The notes: generated by a model from the sequence alone, not told the origin. 16,896 bases of DNA from Candidatus Uhrbacteria bacterium RIFOXYA2_FULL_40_9 (GCA_001791615.1 MGEY01000064.1:20333-37228); one strand, 5' to 3'. Positions 7,759 through 15,028 are shown, counted from the stretch's first letter. Translations and numbers: made by a program.

Positions 7759-8634
7759 ATGAATCAAAAACAAAATCCTTCACAACATAAATCCGGTTTT
7801 GCCGTTATGATTGGACGCTCAAACGTTGGTAAATCCACCCTCATGAATGCCATGGTTGGATCTAAAATCGCCATCACTACTCCAAAACCACAAACCACAC
7901 GTCTTCCTATTCAAGGTGTTTTGACACGTGATGAAGGTCAAATTGTTTTTATTGATACCCCAGGACTTTTCAAAAATATGAAAGATCGTCTCACAAAAAA
8001 ACTCAATCAATCCGTTATGGATTCCTTGGAAGAGGTAGATGTTCTTTTGCACGTCGTTGATCCCACAAGAGAAATTGGAGAAGAAGAAAAATATGTCATG
8101 CAAATACTAGAAAAAATAGATCGTCCAAAAATTCTCGTGATCAATAAGATGGATTTACAAAGAAAGCCCTTTTATGATTTCTACAAAGATCTTTCAGATA
8201 AGTATGACGATGTGGTTGAAGTTTCTGCAGCAAATCAGAGCCATGTCAAACCTTTGATTGAAATTATTTTCAAGTATCTTCCTGAATCTGTTGATTATTA
8301 TCCTGCAGGACAACTCACAAATCTTTCAAATAATCTCTGGCTTGCAGAACTCATTCGTGAAAAACTTTTCTTACGGCTACGTCAAGAAGTTCCCTATTCC
8401 ACTCATGTGATTGTTGAAGAAATGGATCGTCGAGAGGATGGAATGCTTTACATCAAAGCAACCATTTTCACAACTGAAGATCGCTACAAACGAATAATCA
8501 TTGGAAAAGGCGGAAGAGGAATAAAAGAAATCGGTCAATCTACACGCAAAGAACTTGAAGCTGTGATGAATTGTAAAGTTTTTCTCGATTTAACCGTGGA
8601 TGTCAATCCTCATTGGGTTGAACAATATCTCTAA
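7759..8634 (+). CDS. era: GTPase Era
   Basis: Ras-like GTPase that binds the 3' end of 16S rRNA and helps 30S subunit maturation. The 291-residue protein has G1 GRSNVGKST (19-27; Ser where Pro is usual), the Era signature KPQTTR at 43-48, G3 DTPG (66-69), G4 NKMD (129-132) and G5 VSAAN. The C-terminal type II KH domain carries IIIGKGGRGIKEIG (about 246-259). Length is normal for Era. It begins 52 bases after rlmD. No Shine-Dalgarno site precedes ATG 7759; a possible -10 TACGAT (7744-7749) lies 9 bases before it but has no good -35, so co-transcription with rlmD is equally likely. It is followed after 4 bases by the FecR-like gene. Confidence 0.97.
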   Translation: MNQKQNPSQHKSGFAVMIGRSNVGKSTLMNAMVGSKIAITTPKPQTTRLPIQGVLTRDEGQIVFIDTPGLFKNMKDRLTKKLNQSVMDSLEEVDVLLHVVDPTREIGEEEKYVMQILEKIDRPKILVINKMDLQRKPFYDFYKDLSDKYDDVVEVSAANQSHVKPLIEIIFKYLPESVDYYPAGQLTNLSNNLWLAELIREKLFLRLRQEVPYSTHVIVEEMDRREDGMLYIKATIFTTEDRYKRIIIGKGGRGIKEIGQSTRKELEAVMNCKVFLDLTVDVNPHWVEQYL

Positions 8635-8638
8635 AAAC

Positions 8639-9289
8639 ATGTTCACAGACAAGAAAACACTTCTATTTAACTCCTTACTTGTCTGCTTTGTTTTCATTAT
8701 TTTCCTTCTTTTGATTGGTCAATTATTTGGATGCGAATGGGCGAGTGGGAATGGATGGAGAACCAAACTTCCTGTTACCGTAGTCTCGTTGAATGGAAAT
8801 GCAACTGTGACCCACTTTACAACAGATCGTCCCCTTCTTTCTTCTGATGTTCTTGAACGAGGAGAAATAATTACAACTTCTGATGAGGGATATGTCCTTC
8901 TCACTCTTTCTAATCATGCAACACTCGCACTTGCAGAAAGAACGCAAATCACACTAGACCGAATTTTTAATAATGAGATTACTATTACTGTTCATAAAGG
9001 AAGAGTGATTGCTTCGCTTAAAGACAACACAACTTCCGTATGCCTTTTAACGAATCTTACAAAAACTATTTTACAACAAGGCTCTCTTACACTCGTGAAT
9101 TATGACTTTTTAGAAACAATTAGTGTTGTTCCTTTTTCAGAGGGAATGATGGCAGAAGTTTCTACTTTGGATCAAAAACCCTTTTCTTTAACTTCACCAA
9201 TCAATATTCATGAAACAGAGCCAAGAGAAATTTCTGAAATTACTTTCAATACATCATCAGACTTTTATAACTGGTACGCACTACAATAA
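8639..9289 (+). CDS. FecR-like single-pass membrane protein
   Basis: A 216-residue protein of unknown function. The short positive start MFTDKK leads into one strong hydrophobic helix (about 7-29, rich in Leu/Ile/Phe). An external domain follows. Its first half matches the FecR-type pattern: raised threshold and time-point residues (GEIITTSDEGYVLLTLSNHA, LALAERTQITLDRI) and then ITVHKGRVIASL, a beta-rich fold known from FecR signal regulators and many envelope proteins. LFGC after the helix faintly resembles a lipobox but the -2 position is wrong. ATG 8639 was chosen because it lies 4 bases after the era stop; an upstream in-frame start at 8600 would overlap era. No Shine-Dalgarno site, so coupled to era. 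No sigma factor gene is adjacent, so a classical FecI/FecR system is not supported. Confidence 0.75.
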   Translation: MFTDKKTLLFNSLLVCFVFIIFLLLIGQLFGCEWASGNGWRTKLPVTVVSLNGNATVTHFTTDRPLLSSDVLERGEIITTSDEGYVLLTLSNHATLALAERTQITLDRIFNNEITITVHKGRVIASLKDNTTSVCLLTNLTKTILQQGSLTLVNYDFLETISVVPFSEGMMAEVSTLDQKPFSLTSPINIHETEPREISEITFNTSSDFYNWYALQ

Positions 9290-9306
9290 TCTCTCTATAT
9301 TTGAAC

Positions 9307-9334
9307 AAAACACCGTTGACAAAAACGGTGTTTT
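9307..9334 (+). terminator. Intrinsic terminator after the era/FecR-like unit
   Basis: Perfect 11-base inverted repeat AAAACACCGTT (9307-9317) and AACGGTGTTTT (9324-9334) around the 6-base loop GACAAA. The downstream arm ends in TTTT. The A-tract upstream and T-tract downstream would allow it to act in both directions. It lies 18 bases after the FecR-like stop and shares bases with the next promoter. Confidence 0.8.
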
Positions 9335-9344
9335 ATAATAGATT
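9316..9344 (+). promoter_or_regulatory. Promoter of the M50 protease gene, overlapping the terminator
   Basis: TTGACA (9316-9321, 6/6) lies in the loop and stem of the preceding terminator. It is followed 17 bases later by TAGATT (9339-9344, 4/6). A better -10 word, TATAAT (9334-9339), is only 12 bases away, which is too short for this -35. Transcription would start near 9350, leaving a leader of about 25 bases that contains AGGAGG. Confidence 0.5.
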
Positions 9345-9374
9345 GATTCCCTGCTCTTTACAACAGGAGGGAAC

Positions 9375-10697
9375 TTGTCCAAAGAAAAATCAAAAATAAC
9401 AGCTGGCTTGATCACTCTATTTATCAAGCTTAGTCCAAAGTGTCTCGGTGTTTTGGGAAAAATGTTCAAAGTCTTGAAAAGCTCCAAGATTTTGTTCGCA
9501 ACCGCTTCCTTTGGTGCTTGGTCTGCAGTTTTCAATTGGAAGTTTGCCTTGATGTTGATGGGAAGTATTTTTCTTCATGAACTCGGGCACATTCGAGCGA
9601 TGAAAGCCTATGGAATGAAAACCAAGGGAGTATACTTTATTCCCTTCTTGGGAGCTGCTGCTGTCACAGAGGAATCCTTTCCGACAAGAAAGGCGGAAAG
9701 TGTTATTGCCCTTTGGGGACCCATCTGGGGTTTTATCTTGGCTATGATTTTCTTTGATCTGTATTTGTGGACAGGATGGCCCATGGTTGCCGCTATTGCG
9801 GCATGGATTGCAATGGTGAATTTGTTCAATCTTCTTCCTATCAATCCACTTGATGGTGGGCGCATTGTGAAGTCCCTTGCTTTTTCCTTATCGAACACCA
9901 CAGGGCTCCTTGTTCTGTGCCTCGGATTCGTTTTTGCTTTCTTGCTCTCCATGAAGTTTGGCCTTAGTCTCATTGTCCTCTTGCTCATCATAGGCTTTAT
10001 GGAAACCATGTTTGAATTTCTAAGTGTCACAGAGCAGAACTATCAAAAAGTTCTTCTTGAAAACCTATCCAAACTCTTCGATGTGGAACCAGATTCAGAA
10101 AAGATACTTCAACGTATTGGAGAAGTCATGATCGGTATTGCCGAACAAGGAAGAATCGCTATACCGGAAAAAATTCTTATCAGAGCCCCAACAATCCTCA
10201 CGGAAAAAGATCCTTATACCCTAACTTGTGACTTTGTAAGGATTCTTCATTTACTTCTGATTATCTCGATTTCGAAAAAGAACAAATATAGTTGTTGGGA
10301 TGATGGTCACATCCTCCTCCCCCCAGAAGGTATGACTTGGGATGATATGCCCCAAGAGCAACCGTTATTCTCACGCAATAAACGGTATTATTATCATCTT
10401 GGTGCTTGCATGCTTAATGATTGTTTGACTATTCAACAGAGAGCATTGTATTGGTTAAGCTTTCCAATTAAAGAGATGCAGATCGGCTTTTTTCGTGAAA
10501 CAATTATTTATATCATCCAAAATTCTACTTTGGCAAAAACACTGAAGGCCAAGCATGGAAAGCCTGGCATGAAAGGTTGGGAAATGTTGCTGATTGGAAT
10601 CATTTATCTTGTTCTTGCCATTGCCCTCCTTGTCATTATGTCCGTTTGTTCGATTGACCCTGCCTCATCTGTAGCATTTCAGGTCTTTACGAACTAA
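9375..10697 (+). CDS. M50-family site-2 protease (intramembrane zinc metalloprotease) with an unrecognised middle domain
   Basis: Predicted 440-residue membrane protease that cuts substrates inside the bilayer. The zinc motif HELGH is at residues 68-72 and the second M50 motif NPLDGGR at 157-163, both within hydrophobic segments (about 43-72, 108-130, 132-160, with more at 166-212). Unlike simple SpoIVFB-like members, it continues with a soluble stretch of about 185 residues (215-403, including SCWDDGH and WDDMP) that I do not recognise. It ends with a transmembrane helix (about 404-426). The start is TTG 9375, supported by AGGAGG at 9365-9370; no in-frame ATG fits as well. The gene stands alone between two terminators. 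The neighbouring FecR-like single-pass protein is a conceivable substrate, but that is only inference. Confidence 0.88.
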   Translation: MSKEKSKITAGLITLFIKLSPKCLGVLGKMFKVLKSSKILFATASFGAWSAVFNWKFALMLMGSIFLHELGHIRAMKAYGMKTKGVYFIPFLGAAAVTEESFPTRKAESVIALWGPIWGFILAMIFFDLYLWTGWPMVAAIAAWIAMVNLFNLLPINPLDGGRIVKSLAFSLSNTTGLLVLCLGFVFAFLLSMKFGLSLIVLLLIIGFMETMFEFLSVTEQNYQKVLLENLSKLFDVEPDSEKILQRIGEVMIGIAEQGRIAIPEKILIRAPTILTEKDPYTLTCDFVRILHLLLIISISKKNKYSCWDDGHILLPPEGMTWDDMPQEQPLFSRNKRYYYHLGACMLNDCLTIQQRALYWLSFPIKEMQIGFFRETIIYIIQNSTLAKTLKAKHGKPGMKGWEMLLIGIIYLVLAIALLVIMSVCSIDPASSVAFQVFTN

Positions 10698-10699
10698 CT

Positions 10700-10726
10700 A
10701 CACTCACCAAGCGGTGAGTGTTTTTT
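10700..10726 (+). terminator. Intrinsic terminator of the M50 protease gene
   Basis: Nine-base inverted repeat ACACTCACC (10700-10708) and GGTGAGTGT (10713-10721) with loop AAGC, then a run of T (10721-10726). It begins 3 bases after the stop codon. Confidence 0.88.
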
Positions 10727-10742
10727 GTATCACATTTTCCCC

Positions 10743-10825
10743 TCCGTCACTTAGTGACGGACAAAAATATAATGATAAAAAATGCAAATTCTTAGATAGT
10801 ATAAAATCCGTCACTAAGTGACGGA
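10743..10825. repeat. Pair of REP-like palindromes in inverted orientation (BIME-like), distant copy
   Basis: TCCGTCACTTAGTGACGGA (10743-10761) and its exact reverse complement TCCGTCACTAAGTGACGGA (10807-10825) are separated by 45 AT-rich bases. Each is itself a hairpin with 9-base arms and one central base. The same 19-base units, slightly altered, flank the RAYT gene at 14291-14329 and 15034-15074. The pair lies between the M50 terminator and the HAD promoter. No transposase gene lies inside, so it may be a non-autonomous or solo copy. Confidence 0.9.
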
Positions 10826-10831
10826 AAATTT

Positions 10832-10863
10832 TTGACAATCTATAAGAACATTGTTAGTCTAAT
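10832..10863 (+). promoter_or_regulatory. Candidate promoter of the HAD gene
   Basis: TTGACA (10832-10837, 6/6) starts 7 bases after the REP-like pair. The -10 is unclear: TAGTCT (10855-10860) has the right 17-base spacing but only 3/6 matches, and TCTAAT (10858-10863) has 5/6 matches but a 20-base spacer. Either gives a leader of roughly 40 bases that contains AAAAGGAG (10898-10905). Confidence 0.38.
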
Positions 10864-10910
10864 CAACTGTTCTTTCCTAGTGAATCACCCCCCTCACAAA
10901 AGGAGTCTGC

Positions 10911-11831
10911 GTGAAAATCATCCAGGTTAGCAACTTTCCAGATGCCATGGCAATCATCGAGAGATGTCAGAGGGAAGGACATTCTGATGTTCTTCTCACC
11001 TCTCTTTCAGCAGAAGAGTTACTTCACAGACAAGCTTGTTGTGAAGCCCTTATCATGGATTTCGATGACACGACCACAAGGAATAATCAGTGGCCAGCAA
11101 TTGAAGAGTTGTTTGCAGATCCTGCACGGCGTGAACATTTGGATCTCTTGCGTGCGTTCAATTGTCGTCCAGATGGAAGCCAAGCGGTTTGGTATCGACA
11201 GATCCCTCCGGAAGAGGATGTCGATCATGCGCGTGAATTGTTTGAATGTATTGATCATGCACAATGGAGCTTGGATCCAATCGCGATTACTCTTAGTGGA
11301 AAACATGTGACAGAACTGGCACATCTTGCTTGTTCAGAACATTTCCAAATTCGTCCTGGAACATTGGCATTGCACAAGCTCTTTGCTCATCGCGCAATTG
11401 TCAGCATGGGTGTCTATGATCTGATTGTCATGATCCTTGGGGCTCATCAATTCCCCGAAGCTCAAGTGGCTGCCACACAACTACGATTTAATACAGAAGG
11501 ACGTGTTTGTGGAGTCAAGCCTGGGACTATCATAACGCAGGCAACTAAGCGTTTTGCTTCTCAAGCTTTTCTGTATAGCCATCACATGGAACCTTCGCAA
11601 GCATTGGTCTTGGGTGATAGCCCCTTTGATGCTGATTTATTCCTTTCTGACAACAATGGCAAAGACGGCAGTGTCAATGGACTGATCTTCGATCCCTCAC
11701 GCCCTCGCCATGTGATGGAAGCATTTTTGCATAGCCACCTACCACAGATGTGGAAGGACAAACTCACGTTCATTCTTTTTTCTGAAGGCTATAAAGGTCT
11801 GGTGGATCTGATTTGCAAAGCTCGTTCGTAA
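10911..11831 (+). CDS. HAD-superfamily phosphohydrolase (5'-nucleotidase- or phosphoserine phosphatase-like)
   Basis: A 306-residue HAD hydrolase that probably removes phosphate from a small metabolite. HAD motif I is MDFDDTTT (nucleophile D50, acid/base D52). Motif II is IVSMG (S165), motif III probably K203 in GVKPG, and motif IV LGDSPFDADLF (D236, D240). The residues between motifs I and II form a helical cap of about 110 residues. SMGVYDLIVMIL followed by GDSxxD recalls the pyrimidine 5'-nucleotidase (UMPH-1) and PSP-like branches, but the substrate is not clear. The first 45 residues before motif I are unusual and unassigned. GTG 10911 is chosen because AAAAGGAG lies 5 bases upstream. 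Spot counts of single 60-base lines give 43-52% GC here against 33-42% in neighbours, which may indicate different ancestry or high expression. Confidence 0.83.
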   Translation: MKIIQVSNFPDAMAIIERCQREGHSDVLLTSLSAEELLHRQACCEALIMDFDDTTTRNNQWPAIEELFADPARREHLDLLRAFNCRPDGSQAVWYRQIPPEEDVDHARELFECIDHAQWSLDPIAITLSGKHVTELAHLACSEHFQIRPGTLALHKLFAHRAIVSMGVYDLIVMILGAHQFPEAQVAATQLRFNTEGRVCGVKPGTIITQATKRFASQAFLYSHHMEPSQALVLGDSPFDADLFLSDNNGKDGSVNGLIFDPSRPRHVMEAFLHSHLPQMWKDKLTFILFSEGYKGLVDLICKARS

Positions 11832-11837
11832 CATAAA

Positions 11838-11867
11838 ACTCGCAATCTGCGGGTCTTTTCTTTTTTT
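11838..11867 (+). terminator. Intrinsic terminator of the HAD gene, at the convergent junction
   Basis: ACTCGCA (11838-11844), loop ATC, then TGCGGGT (11848-11854) pair over seven positions with one G-U, followed by CTTTTCTTTTTTT. The T-run overlaps the mnmA stop codon from the other strand. On the minus strand the hairpin is followed by TTTTATG, so it may also terminate mnmA weakly. Confidence 0.8.
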
Positions 11868-12948
11868 ATTCAATGATTCCTCCCCCGATCATCTCTTCTC
11901 CATCATAGAAAACAATGGACTGACCAGGAGTAATGGCGCGCTGTTCTTTTTTGAAAAACACTGCAACTTTCCCTTTTTCCATTTGCTTAATAGTACAAAC
12001 CTCTGGCTTTTGACGATAACGTACACGTGCAAGACATTCATGAGGAACCACATCTGGAGGATGAAACCAATTCAGCTGAATCGCTTCAAGTTGCTTTTTA
12101 TACAACGTGGGGTGAAATTGACTTGAAACAATGAGCTGTTTTTTTTCTGCCTCTTTTGCAACAACATAATATGGCCCTCCTGCAGTCCCCAATCCTTTTC
12201 GTTGACCAATAGTAAAAAAATTTACTCCAGGATGTGTCCCTACTATTTTTCCTTCTGTGGTCAAAATTTCTCCAGGATCTTCAGGAATTCGCTCTTTTAA
12301 AAAAGCTTGCATATCCACTTCTCCCACAAAACAAATCCCCACACTATCTTTTTTGTCATGGACAAGCAACCCTAACTCCTTTGCTTTTTTTCGCACATCT
12401 GATTTATTCATGTGTCCAACAGGAAAAAGAACTCTGTTTAAGACCGTGGGTGGAATAGCCCAAAGAAAATAGGTTTGATCCTTATTATCATCTTTCCCCA
12501 TTAATATTCTTATTCTGTCTTTTTTGTGATCAATTTGAGCATAATGCCCTGTTGCTACAAAATCACATCCAAGTTTGTCTGCTTCTTTTACAAACAAATC
12601 AAACTTCACATACTTATTACACATCACATCCGGATTGGGAGTACGCCCTGCTTCAAACTCTCGGAAAAGATATTCGATCACATCTCGCCGGTATTCTTTT
12701 TCAAAATCAAACGTGACAAAAGGAATTCCTAAAAACGCTGCAACACGCATGGCATCGCGTCGTTCATCACGCCAATTACACTCTTCTTTGGTTTTGCACG
12801 TTTCTTGATCGCATTTTGTATAGGCAGAGCCTGACCAATTCTTCATGAAAGCTCCAATCACTTCATACCCTTGCTCTAAGAGAAGAGCAGCAGTAACAGA
12901 AGAATCCACACCACCAGACATTCCAACAAGCACTTTTTGTTTCTTCAT
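11866..12948 (-). CDS. mnmA: tRNA-uridine 2-thiolase MnmA
   Basis: Puts sulfur on position 2 of the wobble uridine 34 of tRNA for Lys, Glu and Gln. The 360-residue protein has the PP-loop VGMSGGVDSS (8-17) for ATP, the catalytic Cys C110 in NPDVMCNKYVKF, ATGHYAQI and the second reactive Cys C206 in GICFVGE. The C-terminal beta-barrel region includes IGQRKGLG and ends FYDGEEMIGGG. Between the PP-loop and helix 2 is a Cys-rich stretch (C46, C51, C57) of the kind seen in eukaryote-like MnmA/Mtu1 proteins. The ATG overlaps the HD gene stop by four bases (ATGA), so it is translationally coupled. No Shine-Dalgarno site. The stop lies in the terminator T-run of the convergent HAD gene. Confidence 0.97.
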   Translation of the reverse strand: MKKQKVLVGMSGGVDSSVTAALLLEQGYEVIGAFMKNWSGSAYTKCDQETCKTKEECNWRDERRDAMRVAAFLGIPFVTFDFEKEYRRDVIEYLFREFEAGRTPNPDVMCNKYVKFDLFVKEADKLGCDFVATGHYAQIDHKKDRIRILMGKDDNKDQTYFLWAIPPTVLNRVLFPVGHMNKSDVRKKAKELGLLVHDKKDSVGICFVGEVDMQAFLKERIPEDPGEILTTEGKIVGTHPGVNFFTIGQRKGLGTAGGPYYVVAKEAEKKQLIVSSQFHPTLYKKQLEAIQLNWFHPPDVVPHECLARVRYRQKPEVCTIKQMEKGKVAVFFKKEQRAITPGQSIVFYDGEEMIGGGIIE

Positions 12949-14243
12949 AACTTTTGAATCTGTTCAAACTTTTCTACATCTTCACGCAATAAATAAAAAT
13001 CAGTGAATTTGACTTTTTCATTATACTTTTGCAAAAGATCTGAATATTCCAAAATCGGCACATAAATCTTTCCTTGTAGCATTGTTTTTTCTACAAAGAC
13101 ATTTGGTTCAATTTCTTCATTTTTTGAAAGCATTTGAGAATGTTCATACATAAAATAACTGATCTTCTGTTCCTTACAAAGGTCTTTGAGAAAAGAAATT
13201 GTTTTCTGGTCTTCTTTATTTGCTGGATATAATCGCAGTAAACGCTTAGCCGGAATCCGATGCATCAGATGATAAGACCAATAATTCTTTGGATTTTTTG
13301 CGGCGTTTAATAAAGCCTGCAGTACAAGACCATCTTGTAAATCTGCGTAGGCATAAGGATCTGTTGGAATGGTGAGTTCAATTTCCTTATGCAAAATGGC
13401 TTGTTCTAAATAATAAGCGAACCCAGATTTTGTTTTGTGGTAATAAACTTGATCAATCATGTGATAACGTGCAAGAAGCATATCTTCAAATGCACGAACT
13501 CCATTTTCACTCATGGTACGAATTAATCGACCTTCATGCTGAGCAAGCCCCATGCTTGAAATCATCCAATCAATATCATAATTTCCATATACAACTCCAC
13601 AATAATAACTATCACGAAGAAGATAATCCATTCGATCACAATCAACAATTCCAGAAATGAATGTTTTCATGACGCGTTGCAATGTTGGTAGTTTCTTTTC
13701 CAAATCAAGAAAAAAAGGACTGGGAAGAATATCCCCATGGATTAAGGAAGCAACATCCTGTGCGAAGTCTTTTGCAAGAACTCCCTCCTCAGCAAGAGTT
13801 TGAATCAAAAGAACAGAATAGTCTTCATGCTTTGATTGTCGATCTGGAATTTGTTTCCACCAAGTCGAATTAAGTGGTAAATCTTTAAGTAATGGAAAAA
13901 TTCCTTCAGAACAATGAGAAAAAGGACCATGCCCCATATCGTGCATGAGTCCTGCCATGGAAAGACACTGACCAAGAGCTTCTTTCTCTTCCTTGGTGAT
14001 TGTCTCATTCAAAATAGCAGAACTTGCTAAACACCTTCCAAACAAACGTTTAGCTACGTGCATGGAACCAAGCGAATGAGCAAAACGATCATGTGTGGCA
14101 CCAGGATAAACAAACGATTCAAGAAAGGAAAGCTGACTAATAAACCGTAAACGTTGGAAAAAAGGATGATCAATAATCACTCGTTCTTCTTCTGTAAATG
14201 GAATTCGTTTATGGATAGGGTCACGTATTTCAAAAGTTTGCAT
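12945..14243 (-). CDS. HD-domain phosphohydrolase (dNTPase/SAMHD1-like)
   Basis: A 432-residue metal-dependent HD phosphohydrolase of the group that includes bacterial dNTP triphosphohydrolases and SAMHD1. The start FEIRDPIHKRIPFTEEE and FFQRLRFISQLSF are typical of this group. Metal ligands are H56 (RFAHSLG), H101-D102 (GLMHDMGHGPFSH) and D201 (GIVDCDRMDYLLRDS), so the active site looks complete. The C-terminal 200 residues are less conserved. Regulating dNTP supply is the likely role, but the family also contains enzymes with other substrates. The ATG at 14243 is preceded 8 bases upstream by a good -10 and no Shine-Dalgarno site. The gene overlaps mnmA by four bases, so the two form an operon that starts just downstream of the RAYT element. 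Confidence 0.9.
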   Translation of the reverse strand: MQTFEIRDPIHKRIPFTEEERVIIDHPFFQRLRFISQLSFLESFVYPGATHDRFAHSLGSMHVAKRLFGRCLASSAILNETITKEEKEALGQCLSMAGLMHDMGHGPFSHCSEGIFPLLKDLPLNSTWWKQIPDRQSKHEDYSVLLIQTLAEEGVLAKDFAQDVASLIHGDILPSPFFLDLEKKLPTLQRVMKTFISGIVDCDRMDYLLRDSYYCGVVYGNYDIDWMISSMGLAQHEGRLIRTMSENGVRAFEDMLLARYHMIDQVYYHKTKSGFAYYLEQAILHKEIELTIPTDPYAYADLQDGLVLQALLNAAKNPKNYWSYHLMHRIPAKRLLRLYPANKEDQKTISFLKDLCKEQKISYFMYEHSQMLSKNEEIEPNVFVEKTMLQGKIYVPILEYSDLLQKYNEKVKFTDFYLLREDVEKFEQIQKL

Positions 14244-14279
14244 ACAGCCTTAGTCTAGCATGAGAAACAAATTTGTCGA
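14244..14279 (-). promoter_or_regulatory. Promoter of the HD-mnmA operon, probably leaderless
   Basis: On the minus strand TCGACA (14279-14274, 5/6) and the extended -10 TGCTAGACT (14260-14252) are 16 bases apart counted to TAGACT (14257-14252). Eight bases remain before ATG 14243. This is the best-formed of the near-leaderless promoters here. It lies 11 bases from the edge of the RAYT element, so the insertion left it intact. Confidence 0.6.
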
Positions 14280-14290
14280 GATAATATTTC

Positions 14291-14329
14291 TCCGTCACTT
14301 AGTGACATAATCCGTCACTAAGTGACGGA
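14291..14329. repeat. REP-like repeat, copy at the 3' end of the RAYT gene
   Basis: Two 16-base arms, TCCGTCACTTAGTGAC (14291-14306) and GTCACTAAGTGACGGA (14314-14329), around the loop ATAATCC. Each arm also contains its own small palindrome. The RAYT stop codon (14332-14330) abuts it with no gap. It has the same orientation as the copy at 15034-15074, and differs from it in one loop base and the outermost pair. Confidence 0.93.
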
Positions 14330-15028
14330 TTAATTTGAGTCTGTATATAAATGATCGAAAGGTAAGCAATGCATCCCCAACCAAGACATCAAAAAATTCT
14401 CATAATCAGAAACTGAACCAAATGCGTTGTTTCGAATTTCCTCATCGACAACAGGTAATATTTGTCCTCTCCCTTCAAAAACATGATGACTTGACCATTT
14501 ATAGGCATCTAATAAAGCAATTACTTTACCCCAATCTGAAATAGACTTATCTCTCCAGTTCAGATCGGTTATGTCTAAAGCATTTAAATGTATATATCTT
14601 GAAAGATGGCTGAAATAAGGTTCCTTCTGAACTGGTATGGCTTTAAAAGTACCTTCGTATAAAGAACCTGATCTTTCATATTTTTGATTAAAATACTTTG
14701 AATAACCCATTCCCAAACGATGCATAAATTTAGAAATCCCTTCATCGATATTTTGTCTTACAAATAAATGGTAATGATTCGGCATCAGACAAAAGGAGAG
14801 AATACTAACAAAAGGATTTCTTTCATGTTCTAAGGTCTCATAACCTGATAATAAATATGTTCTTAGTTGAGGATCACCATTTACATGTTGATATTTTTCA
14901 TTATTGAACAAATACAAAGACTCATAGAATCTTTGAAAATCTTCTTCAGACTGAAACAATCGACGATGATCAACACCTCGATTATATACATGATAATAAG
15001 AACCCGTAATAAAATCAGATTTTCTCAT
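14330..15028 (-). CDS. REP-associated tyrosine transposase (RAYT, Y1_Tnp family)
   Basis: A 232-residue single-strand-specific HUH transposase predicted to nick and join at the flanking REP hairpins. It begins with GSYYHVYNRGVDHRRLF, carries the HUH motif MPNHYHLFV (H85, H87) and a helix GYSKYFNQKYERSGSLYEGTFKA, whose tyrosines (Y109 or Y112) are the candidates for the nucleophile, then YIHLNALD. All expected parts are present and there is no frameshift, so it looks functional. ATG 15028 was chosen because it starts the usual N-terminus (MRKSDFITGSYYHVYNRG) and has GGAG five bases upstream. A longer frame from 15052 would translate part of the palindrome. The stop TAA abuts the downstream repeat. 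No promoter is visible between uppP and this gene, so read-through from uppP is likely. Confidence 0.93.
   Translation of the reverse strand: MRKSDFITGSYYHVYNRGVDHRRLFQSEEDFQRFYESLYLFNNEKYQHVNGDPQLRTYLLSGYETLEHERNPFVSILSFCLMPNHYHLFVRQNIDEGISKFMHRLGMGYSKYFNQKYERSGSLYEGTFKAIPVQKEPYFSHLSRYIHLNALDITDLNWRDKSISDWGKVIALLDAYKWSSHHVFEGRGQILPVVDEEIRNNAFGSVSDYENFLMSWLGMHCLPFDHLYTDSN

Noticed and set aside
9334..9339. Perfect TATAAT as -10 of the M50 promoter
   Set aside because: Only 12 bases from TTGACA, too short for normal spacing; TAGATT at 9339-9344 has 17 bases. It cannot be fully excluded as a -10 without a -35.
10743..10825. CRISPR array or riboswitch in the M50-HAD gap
   Set aside because: Only two units in inverted orientation with self-palindromic sequence; explained better by REP-like hairpins, since the same units flank the RAYT gene.
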